Shown: positions 8,682-15,911, counted from the first letter of the stretch. The stretch is DNA of 24,189 nucleotides from an uncultured Eubacteriales bacterium (GCA_905201305.1 CAJKNS010000004.1:1-24189); one strand, 5' to 3'. Notes: generated by a model from the sequence alone, not told the origin. Made by a program: numbers and translations.

Positions 8682-9976
8682 ACGGTTTTCTCCTTTTCCG
8701 AAAGCAGCCGATCCAACTCGGAAAGCAGCTTCCGCAGTCCTGCATAGCCAAAGGGCTGCACATCCTCGTTCCACTGGAGGTTGGGACAGCCGGGATGATA
8801 ATAGCCCGCATCCTTGCCGATGGTCACGTCTGCCTTCGCGCCGCTGCAATCGTAGTTCAGCATTGTGGGCTCCAGATTGGAATAGACCCGCAGTTCCGGC
8901 GCCAGCTTGGAAAGCCGCTGCACATAGACAAAGTTCTCGTCCGTCACCGTTCCATAGATTTCACTGACGGAATAGCCCATCTGGATGAGTGCCACCGCCA
9001 GTTCAAAGGGATCGCCGTTCATGCATTCCCCCAAGGTAAAGGTCAAATTCGGGTACTTTTCCCGGAACCGTGCAATGGTGTTCTTGGTTTCCCGATACAT
9101 ATCCTCGTCCCGGAGCTCCGCGCCCAATGCCGCGCCCAACGCCTGATACTGGCTGTGGATTTTTTCAATTTGATACAGCCGCCGAAGCTCAATGGACGGA
9201 ATCTGCAAGCGCTCCTCAAAATCCCGGGCGGCAAACCGCGCTTCCGGGTTCAAAACCAGGTTGAAGTTCGCCTCCGACATGCATTGATATTCCGCATAAT
9301 CCTTACAGCGGGAGATTTCGCGAATCTGCCGGACGCCAATCCCCTGGAGCAGGTCATATAGCTCGCAGTCCTCCTGCAGGGGAGCAAAGAACCCCAGAAT
9401 ATTCACCGCCGTGGACTTCTTTTTTCTCGGCTCCAGCAGGGAATACAGGCTCTGACGGACATGCACCATGGGCGGCTTCCGTCCCTCTCGGGTCAGAGCA
9501 TACATATAACAGGGTCGAACCGGAAGTCCCGCCTGCTCCTCTGCCCGGCGGCAAACCCGCTCCATATCCGTGCCCAGCAGCGCATCCACGCAGGTGATGC
9601 AGATCATCACCACGGAGGGGCGCTTTGGGAGGCTTTCCACTACCTCCTGCACTGCCTGTGGAATCTTTCTTAAATGCCGTCCGGTGACCACATCCGTTTC
9701 GTCCATCATCAGGTAGAAAAACCGGTGGTCATACTCCGGCATCCGGCTGATGAGGGAGGTATTCCGTCCGCAGCAGCCCGGAGCCACCAGCAGCATCACC
9801 GAATCCGGGATAGCAAGTCCCGCCCGCTTGACGCCAAAGCCTTCGGCGCCGGGAGAGTTGAAGGCAAGGGTCGCCGGTGAGCTATAAATCAAATGGCAGC
9901 CGGATTGCAGCTCCGGGGGTAAATTCTCCCGTCCCCGCCGGCTGAGCTCCCGGGTGGTATAGCAAACGGCGTTCAC
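8678..9976 (-). CDS. Nitrogenase component 1-like protein (NifD-like, first copy)
   Basis: About 432 residues. I favour GTG 9976 as start: AGGAGG lies 7 nt upstream and the codon overlaps the NifH-like stop as GTGA, whereas ATG 9982 would sit only 1 nt after the Shine-Dalgarno. Cysteines fall at the three P-cluster-like positions: Cys27 (ELQSGC), Cys68/69 (APGCCGRN) and Cys126/129 (CITCVDALLGTD). MDETDVVTG matches the NifD/K E-D-V-x-G block. A C-terminal YYHPGCP plus FGYAGL resembles the region around the NifD cofactor histidine, but no cysteine matches the FeMo-cofactor ligand (NFNLVLNPEA stands in that region). I infer a nitrogenase-like reductase subunit with a cluster bound by this protein and its NifK-like partner, and a substrate or cofactor unlike that of nitrogenase. 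Confidence 0.87.
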   Translation of the reverse strand: MNAVCYTTRELSRRGRENLPPELQSGCHLIYSSPATLAFNSPGAEGFGVKRAGLAIPDSVMLLVAPGCCGRNTSLISRMPEYDHRFFYLMMDETDVVTGRHLRKIPQAVQEVVESLPKRPSVVMICITCVDALLGTDMERVCRRAEEQAGLPVRPCYMYALTREGRKPPMVHVRQSLYSLLEPRKKKSTAVNILGFFAPLQEDCELYDLLQGIGVRQIREISRCKDYAEYQCMSEANFNLVLNPEARFAARDFEERLQIPSIELRRLYQIEKIHSQYQALGAALGAELRDEDMYRETKNTIARFREKYPNLTFTLGECMNGDPFELAVALIQMGYSVSEIYGTVTDENFVYVQRLSKLAPELRVYSNLEPTMLNYDCSGAKADVTIGKDAGYYHPGCPNLQWNEDVQPFGYAGLRKLLSELDRLLSEKEKTV

Positions 9977-10731
9977 GAACATTCCTCCTTCCACAAAAGC
10001 TCCGCCAAATCAAAGAACCGGCGGCTGATGGGCAGGCTGGGATCCCCTTCAATCACGGTCTTTCCCATATCCTCATAGCGAATGATTTCATCGCTCCGGG
10101 GAATTTCGCCCACAATCCGCAGTCCTGCCGAATCGGCAAACGCCTGAACCTTTTCCGTCTCATGCTCTACATTGCGATGATTCAGCACGATGCCAAACAC
10201 CTTGGCATAGCTGCGGTCCTCAAAGTTCCGGACGGCGCTGCTGATATTGTTTGCCGCATACAGCGCCATCTTTTCGCCGGAGGTAACAATCAGCACCTTT
10301 TCCGCATAGCCCTCGCGAATGGGCGCCGCAAAGCCGCCGCAGACCACATCCCCCAATACGTCATAGAGCACCACATCCGGCTTCCAGGTTTCAAAAAGCC
10401 GCAGATCCTCCAGCAGCTGGAACGTAGCGATAATTCCTCTGCCGGCGCAGCCCAAGCCCGGAGTCGGTCCGCCGGTTTCGATACACAAAACGCCCCCAAA
10501 GCCCTGCCGGGAGATTTCCTCCAGCGTCTCCGGGTCCCGGTCCGTCCGGCGCATGAAATTCATCACCGGCTCCACGGGCTTGCCGCCCAGCAGATTGATG
10601 GTGGAGTCCGCCTTGGGATCGCAGCCGATCTGAATCACCCGCTTTCCCATGGCAGCAAAGGCAGCCGCCAGATTGCTGGTCACCGTGGACTTTCCGATGC
10701 CGCCCTTTCCGTATATGGCAATTTTCAGCAT
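9973..10731 (-). CDS. NifH-like ATP-dependent iron protein (first copy)
   Basis: First gene of the operon, 252 residues. It contains Walker A GKGGIGKST (8-16), CDPKADST (37-44), GPTPGLGCAGRG with Cys95 and DVVCGG with Cys131, the ligands of the bridging [4Fe-4S] cluster. The family role is MgATP-dependent single-electron donation to a NifD/K-like partner. ATG 10731 is preceded by AGGAGAGAATT; an in-frame ATG further upstream at 10800 would fall inside the leader before the terminator and is rejected. The downstream NifD-like gene overlaps by 4 nt. It shares sequence with the second copy at 1991-2755 along its whole length but the two are clearly diverged. Expression is probably set by the leader terminator at 10753-10784. 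Confidence 0.95.
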   Translation of the reverse strand: MLKIAIYGKGGIGKSTVTSNLAAAFAAMGKRVIQIGCDPKADSTINLLGGKPVEPVMNFMRRTDRDPETLEEISRQGFGGVLCIETGGPTPGLGCAGRGIIATFQLLEDLRLFETWKPDVVLYDVLGDVVCGGFAAPIREGYAEKVLIVTSGEKMALYAANNISSAVRNFEDRSYAKVFGIVLNHRNVEHETEKVQAFADSAGLRIVGEIPRSDEIIRYEDMGKTVIEGDPSLPISRRFFDLAELLWKEECS

Positions 10732-10752
10732 AATTCTCTCCTGTCCGGGTAC

Positions 10753-10784
10753 AAAAAACCCCGCCGCACAGACAGCGGCAGGGT
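10753..10784 (-). terminator. Intrinsic terminator inside the leader of the nif-like/hyp operon (attenuator)
   Basis: Reading the minus strand, CCCTGCCGC (10783-10775) pairs with GCGGCGGGG (10767-10759) as 9 bp including one G-U, with a 7-nt loop, and is followed at once by six T residues (10758-10753). It lies between the promoter and the start codon at 10731, so it would stop transcription before the first gene unless antiterminated. The form is textbook and the position indicates attenuation. Confidence 0.9.
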
Positions 10785-10921
10785 AGGTATATCCGATCAT
10801 GCCATCCCCTAGGGACGGCAGGCAGACGGCTATTCCGGCGCGGTAAACCCTTGCTGTCAGAGCGCTATGATTTCATTTGTGTTCCTTTGCGGTTGCCCAT
10901 AGGCTTCCGCGCAGTCCGTTC
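10785..10921 (-). ncRNA. Structured 5' leader, candidate riboswitch of unknown ligand
   Basis: The transcript from the promoter at 10928-10957 would carry about 190 nt before the NifH-like start. Visible pairings on the minus strand are GCGCGG (10912-10907) with CCGCGC (10843-10838), CTATG with CATAG inside it, and a 9-bp hairpin TGCCGTCCC/GGGATGGCA (10820-10800). GACAGC (10858-10853) and GGGT (10850-10847) can pair with GCTGTC (10776-10771) and ACCC (10784-10781), which are parts of the terminator hairpin, so this pairing and the terminator exclude each other. I tried to match it to Moco, c-di-GMP-I, cobalamin, SAM, THF and NiCo classes from memory and could not assign it. A protein-binding or leader-peptide mechanism is also possible. 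Confidence 0.55.
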
Positions 10922-10927
10922 GTAGCT

Positions 10928-10957
10928 ATTGTATCATTTGGAACAGAATAATGTCAA
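10928..10957 (-). promoter_or_regulatory. Sigma-A promoter of the nif-like/hyp operon
   Basis: Minus-strand TTGACA (10957-10952), an 18-nt spacer and TACAAT (10933-10928) preceded by TG one base upstream (extended -10). Transcription should start near 10921 and read through the leader into the NifH-like gene. It is a strong consensus, consistent with control acting downstream of initiation. Confidence 0.8.
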
Positions 10958-11002
10958 CTGTCTATCTCTGCCCTGGCACAATTTTGAACGAGCTTTTTAA
11001 AA

Positions 11003-11016
11003 ATTCCAAAAGGAAT
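11003..11016. promoter_or_regulatory. Short inverted repeat between divergent promoters, possible operator
   Basis: ATTCC-AAAA-GGAAT is a perfect 5-4-5 dyad located between the leftward operon promoter and the rightward promoter at 11028-11056. It could be an operator for either, but a repeat this short may occur by chance in an AT-rich stretch. Apart from the two promoters and the leader, I see nothing else in the interval 10732-11088. Confidence 0.25.
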
Positions 11017-11027
11017 CATTCCCCCGC

Positions 11028-11056
11028 TTGCATTTGTGCGGCTTCCGTGGCATAAT
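11028..11056 (+). promoter_or_regulatory. Promoter of the membrane phosphatase-superfamily gene
   Basis: TTGCAT (11028-11033), a 17-nt spacer and CATAAT (11051-11056), 32 nt before the chosen start codon. Both hexamers are near consensus for sigma-A. Confidence 0.6.
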
Positions 11057-11088
11057 GATAGTCACTTTGTGAAGAAGCGGTGTATATC

Positions 11089-12615
11089 ATGCAAAAATTG
11101 AAAAAAATCTGGTCAGCGGGCTGGCTTCCGGTTTTGTCCGTGATTCTGACCTGTTTTTATCCCTGTGTGTTTCTCTATGCCCACAATGCCGGAGAAGCGC
11201 CATTTTCCAGTCTGTTTCCCTTTTTCGGCGTATTCCTGCTCAATGCGCTGGTTTTTCTGGTTCCCTTGAGCCTGATTCAGCGGAACATCTCCCGGGGTGC
11301 TTTTTTAACGAACCTTGCCATGCTGGTCATCATCAACTTTGGAATGCTCATGAATGCCCTGACCGCCCGTTGGGCGTCCATCACGCCCGGTGCAGTTCTT
11401 GCCGTGCTTTCCGTTTTGCTGCTGGTGGTGTTGGTGCTTTTCATCTGGAAGCGCCCCAACATGAAGATTCCCTGCGGTCTGTTTGCCCTGACCTTCGGCG
11501 TATTGTCCGTCATCAGCTTTGGGCTGGCGGTTGTCACCAATCTCAGCTCCGGCAGCAGTCAGGACAGTCAGGAAGCCTTTGAAACCTATGAGCCGAAAAC
11601 CTTTTCCGGCGACAAGCCCAACGTCTACTATTTTCTGTTCGACGGCTATGCCGGTCCGGAATGCCTCCAGCACTATTACGACTATGACAATGAGCCGTTT
11701 CTCAAAGCCATGGAGGACAAGGGCTTCAGCGTATCCCGCACCAGCCACAACTTCGAATCCCTGAAAACCGTCACCATTGTGCCCAACCTTTTAAACCTCG
11801 ACTATGTGGCACATAAGAGCATGTCCGTTGCAGAAAAGGATTCGCTTTTGGAAATGCCCAATCTGTTCCGCACCTTCCGGGATAACGGCTATCAGCTGAA
11901 CCTTGCCAACCATCTGGACTATATCGGCGCCACCGGCTGCAACGTGCTCACCCACAATCAGTCCCGGCGCACCATTTCGGATTTTCTGCTGAAAAACAGC
12001 CTTTACAGCCAATTTGACTTCATCAAAACCGAGCTGAATAACTACATCCACGCCGACTATGTCGCCACCTACACCGGTCCTCTGTTCAACGTAATGGACG
12101 CTGAGCGAAATTGCTGGAAATCCACCGGCGACGGTCCCACCTTTACCATGGGCTATCTCCAGTGCCCCCACGCACCTACCATTCTGGACAAAAACGGCAA
12201 GCTGGTGGACAACTATGAAAACGTCGGCTGGCAGTGGAATCGCCCGGAGCTGTACCTGGGTCAGCTGGAGTACATCAGCAGCTTTATTCTGGAGCTGGTC
12301 ACCACCATTCAGGAGCATGATCCCGACGCGCTGATTATCGTTCAGTCCGACCACGGCTGCCGTCAGGCAAACCACTTCTACGACATGGGCATTTGGGATA
12401 CCTATGATCCGGAGGTGGAAAATCCCTATATGCAAAATATTCTGAACTGCGTCTACTACAAGGGCGAGGATTTCCCCATCGAGGGTGAAATCGGCATCAA
12501 TTCCCTGCGGCTGATTCTCAATCAGGTGTTCGGCACCGATTATGAGATGATCGAGCCCTACCACTACGTCAAGGGTCGCTTTGACACCCATCCCCGGGAT
12601 GAGGAACACGGATAA
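11089..12615 (+). CDS. Membrane-anchored alkaline phosphatase/sulfatase-superfamily protein
   Basis: About 508 residues. The N-terminal third holds about five hydrophobic segments (for example around PVLSVILTCFYPCVFL, GVFLLNALVFLVPLSLI, LTNLAMLVIINFGMLM, VLAVLSVLLLVVLVLFIW and ALTFGVLSVISFGLAVV). The rest is a soluble, probably extracellular domain with alkaline-phosphatase-fold metal motifs: YYFLFDGYAG, LQCPHAPT and IIVQSDHGC. The architecture recalls lipoteichoic acid synthase-like and phosphoethanolamine transferase-like enzymes, which move phospho-groups onto cell-surface polymers or lipids, but I cannot name the substrate. ATG 11089 is preferred to GTG 11080 because the latter leaves almost no room for a ribosome binding site; the site itself is weak (GAAGAAG). 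It stands alone, with its own promoter and a terminator just downstream. Confidence 0.78.
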   Translation: MQKLKKIWSAGWLPVLSVILTCFYPCVFLYAHNAGEAPFSSLFPFFGVFLLNALVFLVPLSLIQRNISRGAFLTNLAMLVIINFGMLMNALTARWASITPGAVLAVLSVLLLVVLVLFIWKRPNMKIPCGLFALTFGVLSVISFGLAVVTNLSSGSSQDSQEAFETYEPKTFSGDKPNVYYFLFDGYAGPECLQHYYDYDNEPFLKAMEDKGFSVSRTSHNFESLKTVTIVPNLLNLDYVAHKSMSVAEKDSLLEMPNLFRTFRDNGYQLNLANHLDYIGATGCNVLTHNQSRRTISDFLLKNSLYSQFDFIKTELNNYIHADYVATYTGPLFNVMDAERNCWKSTGDGPTFTMGYLQCPHAPTILDKNGKLVDNYENVGWQWNRPELYLGQLEYISSFILELVTTIQEHDPDALIIVQSDHGCRQANHFYDMGIWDTYDPEVENPYMQNILNCVYYKGEDFPIEGEIGINSLRLILNQVFGTDYEMIEPYHYVKGRFDTHPRDEEHG

Positions 12616-12620
12616 CAAAA

Positions 12621-12650
12621 ACGAGCTGCCAACCACGGCAGCTCGTTTTA
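12621..12650. terminator. Bidirectional intrinsic terminator
   Basis: ACGAGCTGCC (12621-12630) pairs perfectly with GGCAGCTCGT (12637-12646) around a 6-nt loop. T residues follow on the plus strand (TTTTA), and on the minus strand the hairpin is followed by TTTTTGTT. It separates the convergent phosphatase-like and rlmA genes. Confidence 0.9.
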
Positions 12651-12826
12651 AGGTAATACTGTACAAATCGACAAGAGAGTCTGACGAGAGATTTTTGTCA
12701 GAAAAAGGTATAAAACCGCAGGAATACTTTGTGTATTTCAAGGTTTTACAAACGAATTTCTGGCGAAAAAGATCCGTCAGAATCCGCAGACGCATTTGTG
12801 TGGTGTTGCCTTACGCTCTGATTGTA
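12651..12826. other. AT-rich intergenic stretch of unknown content
   Basis: This 176-nt gap between the terminator and the rlmA stop is visibly richer in A and T than its surroundings. It holds a small hairpin (TCTGAC at about 12678 with GTCAGA, 11-nt loop). No start codon with a convincing ribosome binding site is present, and I find no gene. It might be a dispersed intergenic repeat or a relic. Confidence 0.35.
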
Positions 12827-13663
12827 TCACAGCCCCGAAGAAGTTGCAACGCTTTGATACAGCCGAAGCAACACCTGCGCCCGGTCCTGAAGCGTCTCGG
12901 CTTTTTCCGCCCGCTGTGCCCCTTCTTTTCCGATGCGCCAGAGATGGGGGGTCATGGTCAGCAGCTGCATAATCTCCTGATGCTCCGTAAGCCGGAAATC
13001 AAACTCCAGGGTTTCCTCCTGCACCAGTTGGAAGCCGGGGTATACCGGGCTGACCTTCTCCTGTTTTTCGGTGATCTCCGGATAGATCAGCTCTTTCAGT
13101 GCCATCAAATGCTCCCGTCCTGCCGTTACCTCCAGAAAATATCCCCCGGGTGCCAGTACCCGATGGAATTCCTCCGGCACCGTCAGGGCAAACATGCTCA
13201 TAACCCCGTCCAGACTGCCGGCCATGATGGGAAGATGGGCTGCCGATGCGGTAATCCACATGGCGCTTTTGCAGCGTCCTGCGGCGTATCGCACCGCATC
13301 CTTGGAAATATCCACGCCGTAAAAGGCTCCTCCCGGCAAATGGGGCATCAGCTGAGACAGATAATACCCCTCGCCGCAGCCGGCGTCCAGCACCTTGGGA
13401 TTTTCCGGCAGCTTTTCTCCAAAAATATGCTGCACTGCCCGGGCAATTGGGGCATAATGACCCCGGTCCAGAAAGGCACGGCGGGCTGCCACCATGTCCC
13501 GAGTGTCACCGGGATGTTTGGAGTGCTTTTGGGTCACCGGCAGCAGATTCACATAGCCCTGCCGGGCAATGTCATAGCTGTGGCGCTTTGAGCAGGTCAG
13601 TGTTTTTTCCTGCTGCGTCAGCGGCTGCCCGCAGACCGGACAGCAAAGAATGGTAGGTTCCAT
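12827..13663 (-). CDS. RlmA-like 23S rRNA (guanine-N1)-methyltransferase
   Basis: A 278-residue SAM-dependent methyltransferase of the RlmA/TlrB group, which methylates N1 of G745 or G748 in 23S rRNA (TlrB gives tylosin resistance; RlmA is housekeeping). An N-terminal zinc motif (CCPVCGQPL, then CSKRH) is followed by the typical QKHSKHPGDT and MVAARRAFLDRGHY blocks, the SAM-binding VLDAGCGEGYYL and an LAPGGYFL strand. ATG 13663 is chosen over ATG 13669 because GAGGG lies 7 nt upstream and it overlaps the preceding stop as TGATG. It is the second gene of an operon with the M20 peptidase. Whether it acts at G745 or G748 cannot be told from sequence by eye. Confidence 0.9.
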   Translation of the reverse strand: MEPTILCCPVCGQPLTQQEKTLTCSKRHSYDIARQGYVNLLPVTQKHSKHPGDTRDMVAARRAFLDRGHYAPIARAVQHIFGEKLPENPKVLDAGCGEGYYLSQLMPHLPGGAFYGVDISKDAVRYAAGRCKSAMWITASAAHLPIMAGSLDGVMSMFALTVPEEFHRVLAPGGYFLEVTAGREHLMALKELIYPEITEKQEKVSPVYPGFQLVQEETLEFDFRLTEHQEIMQLLTMTPHLWRIGKEGAQRAEKAETLQDRAQVLLRLYQSVATSSGL

Positions 13664-15096
13664 CAGCATTCCCTCATCAGTCGAATAAAGAATTTCATTG
13701 CGTTTTCGGTATTTTCAATCCGGATTCGCTCGTTATTGCCGTGTACCGTGGACTTTTCCTCACCGGTGACATATTTCCCGGAAAACCGGTAAACATGATC
13801 ACAGATGCTCCGCCAATGCCGGGAATCGGTACAGGCTACCATCTGATAGGGGCTGACCACCGCCTGATGCCAGGTGGCTTCAATGGCAGCCTTCAGCCGT
13901 TCAAATTCCGGTCCCAGCTCGGAATCCGGTCCGGGGTCCGTACCGGGGTGGACGCGGATTTCCACCTGGGGGTCCCGGATTTTTTGCTTCAGCCGCCGCA
14001 CCACACTCTCCTGGGTATCCCCCCACAGCAGCCGTAGATTGGCAAACATGGTTGCCTCCGCAGGAATCACATTTCCCGCCTGAGCACCCTGGCACTGGGT
14101 CAGCGCAAAGGTTGTGCAGGCAGCCGCTTCGATCATGCCGCCCTGCTTCCGGAGCCAGTGGAGATAGATTGGGCGCAGCAGATGGCGATTTGCCAGCAAA
14201 AGCCGGGTTTGAAAGCTACAATACCGTCCCATGGTGTCCGTCATAGCTTCCAGCGCCGGTCCCAGCCGCATGGGAAACGGGTGGCATCCAATGCGGCTCA
14301 TAGCACGGCAAAGGCGCGGCAGCGGATTGTTGGGATAGGGCACCGATGCATGACCGCCCCGACTTTTTGCCGCAAACTCCAGATTGGCAACGCCCTTTTC
14401 TCCAATGCCCACCATGGCGCAGGGCACCGTGGTATCCGGAAAAAAGCCGTCCATAATATCGCCGCCTTCATCCAATACAAAGGCAGGCGTAATGCCCCGC
14501 GCCACAAACAGATCGCGAATGGCAGGCGCAGAGGGTCCCATGATTTCTTCCTCGCCGGACAGCGCCAGATAGATGTCATGCTTCGGCACAAAGCCTTCCT
14601 TTAAAAGCTGTTCCGCTGCCTCCAGCATGGAACACAGCTGGTTTTTCATATCCAGCGTCCCGCGCCCCCAGAGCACACCGTCTTCCAGCACACCGTCAAA
14701 GGGCGGCTTGTCCCAGGCATCCTCCTGGGCAGGCACCACATCATAGTGGGACAGCAGCACCGCAGGATCCCCCGGCGCTTTTCCGGGAATATGAATGAGA
14801 ATTCCCGTGGTATCCACCCGCTCCACCGTGGCAATCTTCCACAGCATTGGGTAAAACTCAGGCAGCAGGCTCCGGAACTTCTCAAACTCCGCTTCCTCCC
14901 GCAGCTCGGTTGTGGAGATGGTCCGGCAGCGAATCATCGCCTGTAGATGAGAAACTGCTTTGTCCCGATCCACCACCGGTTCCATATCCGGCTTTGTTTC
15001 CCGCTTCGGCGGCTGAAATTTTGCCGCACGCACCACACAAATGACTGCCAATCCCGCCAGAATTCCCAGCAGCACCGCAGCTATGATTGCTCCCAT
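13663..15096 (-). CDS. M20-family metallopeptidase with N-terminal membrane anchor (PM20D1/carboxypeptidase S-like)
   Basis: A 477-residue protein. Residues about 2-24 form a signal anchor (GAIIAAVLLGILAGLAVICVV), so the catalytic domain is probably outside the membrane or tethered to it. M20 di-zinc motifs are all visible: LLSHYDVVP, WGRGTLDMKN, LSGEEEIMG, LDEGG and near the end VHGNNERI. The long form and motif spacing resemble PM20D1 and yeast carboxypeptidase S, which hydrolyse N-acyl amino acids or peptides. Start ATG 15096 has AAGGGGG upstream. A promoter lies at 15140-15168. The gene is co-transcribed with the rlmA-like gene by a 1-nt overlap. Substrate is unknown. Confidence 0.9.
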   Translation of the reverse strand: MGAIIAAVLLGILAGLAVICVVRAAKFQPPKRETKPDMEPVVDRDKAVSHLQAMIRCRTISTTELREEAEFEKFRSLLPEFYPMLWKIATVERVDTTGILIHIPGKAPGDPAVLLSHYDVVPAQEDAWDKPPFDGVLEDGVLWGRGTLDMKNQLCSMLEAAEQLLKEGFVPKHDIYLALSGEEEIMGPSAPAIRDLFVARGITPAFVLDEGGDIMDGFFPDTTVPCAMVGIGEKGVANLEFAAKSRGGHASVPYPNNPLPRLCRAMSRIGCHPFPMRLGPALEAMTDTMGRYCSFQTRLLLANRHLLRPIYLHWLRKQGGMIEAAACTTFALTQCQGAQAGNVIPAEATMFANLRLLWGDTQESVVRRLKQKIRDPQVEIRVHPGTDPGPDSELGPEFERLKAAIEATWHQAVVSPYQMVACTDSRHWRSICDHVYRFSGKYVTGEEKSTVHGNNERIRIENTENAMKFFIRLMREC

Positions 15097-15139
15097 CTGT
15101 GTTTTCCCCCTTCCATGCTCAGAATTTCTTCTCTCCGTT

Positions 15140-15168
15140 ATTTTACATCATTTCCTCCCCCGGGTCAA
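15140..15168 (-). promoter_or_regulatory. Promoter of the M20 peptidase-rlmA operon
   Basis: Minus-strand TTGACC (15168-15163), a 17-nt spacer and TAAAAT (15145-15140), about 44 nt upstream of the peptidase start. Confidence 0.7.
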
Positions 15169-15193
15169 ACCGGGAAAACCACAAGAAAACGCC

Positions 15194-15222
15194 TTGCGGC
15201 TTGGGCGCAGTTGTGATATGAT
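15194..15222 (+). promoter_or_regulatory. Promoter of the acidic hypothetical gene
   Basis: TTGCGG (15194-15199), a 17-nt spacer and TATGAT (15217-15222), divergent from the promoter at 15140-15168. The start codon follows at 15251. Confidence 0.6.
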
Positions 15223-15250
15223 GTAGAAAAATCAGTTGGAGGCTGCAAAC

Positions 15251-15862
15251 GTGGCAAAATTAAAGGATTTTATCGATCAGGTATCGTTTGACGAGGTATG
15301 GGCGCTGCTGGGGCAGGACCGGGAGAACATGGAGCAGTATAAAGAGGCATGTCAGTCCATTTATTCCGAACTCCAGGCGGCAACCCCCGCAGAAAACACC
15401 GACCGGATGACCATTCGGTTCGTCATGGAGGAAGCCCCGGAGTGGACGTTCTTCTTCGGCGACGACACAGAGGATGAGGAAGCGAATGCGCAGGACGAAG
15501 CAGAGGACGAGGGTCCCACCCTTCAGGTCTACGGCTTTATTCCCGGCGACGACGAGGGCTATGCCGTTGGGCTCAAATCCCCGGAGATTCTGCTGGGTCT
15601 GGACATCGATCCGGAAACCGTCCGGGACTATTCCCCTCAGGAGATTGTGGCAAACTGCCTGGAGGAAATGATCTATTCCTCCACCGTTGCGTCCAGCGCC
15701 TATGGCACCGAAAAGGACATGGCGGGCGGCGGACTGCTGGCATCTCAAAACTGCATGCAGGAGGACATCCAGAACATCGATCTGGAAAAGCTCCGTCAGG
15801 AGTTGGGGGCGATCCCCAAACCCACCGAGGACTACAAAACGAAATACGGTTTTCTTTTTTAA
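15251..15862 (+). CDS. Conserved-looking acidic protein of unknown function
   Basis: A 203-residue protein starting at GTG 15251, which has GGAGG 8 nt upstream; an earlier in-frame TTG (15236) overlaps that ribosome binding site and is rejected. The protein is acidic, with a run of Asp/Glu near residues 75-95 and no signal peptide or membrane segment, so it is probably cytoplasmic. I see no catalytic motif and do not recognise a family. It is monocistronic, with its own promoter and a strong terminator. Codon use resembles that of its neighbours, so there is no sign of recent transfer. Confidence 0.82.
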   Translation: MAKLKDFIDQVSFDEVWALLGQDRENMEQYKEACQSIYSELQAATPAENTDRMTIRFVMEEAPEWTFFFGDDTEDEEANAQDEAEDEGPTLQVYGFIPGDDEGYAVGLKSPEILLGLDIDPETVRDYSPQEIVANCLEEMIYSSTVASSAYGTEKDMAGGGLLASQNCMQEDIQNIDLEKLRQELGAIPKPTEDYKTKYGFLF

Positions 15863-15867
15863 GGTCA

Positions 15868-15908
15868 AAAATGGCTGCTGCACTTCAAAACCGTGCAGCA
15901 GCCATTTT
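15868..15908. terminator. Bidirectional intrinsic terminator
   Basis: AAAATGGCTGCTGCAC (15868-15883) pairs perfectly with GTGCAGCAGCCATTTT (15893-15908), a 16-bp stem flanked by A residues on the left and T residues on the right. It can terminate both the acidic protein gene and the convergent Nudix gene. Confidence 0.93.
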
Positions 15909-15911
15909 TAT

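Noticed and set aside
1..10731. A true nitrogen-fixing nif cluster
   Set aside because: No NifB, NifV or NifS in the window, the D/K proteins are short, and the FeMo-cofactor cysteine is not seen.
10785..10921. Known riboswitch class (Moco, c-di-GMP-I, cobalamin, SAM, THF, NiCo)
   Set aside because: The conserved core strings I remember for these classes are not found; only general features such as a GCAA loop match, so no class is claimed.
11791..12795. 334-codon minus-strand open frame opposite the phosphatase-like gene
   Set aside because: It runs through a perfect terminator and antisense to a gene with clear motifs.
12581..13591. 336-codon plus-strand open frame
   Set aside because: It is antisense to the rlmA-like gene and crosses the terminator, with no recognisable domain.
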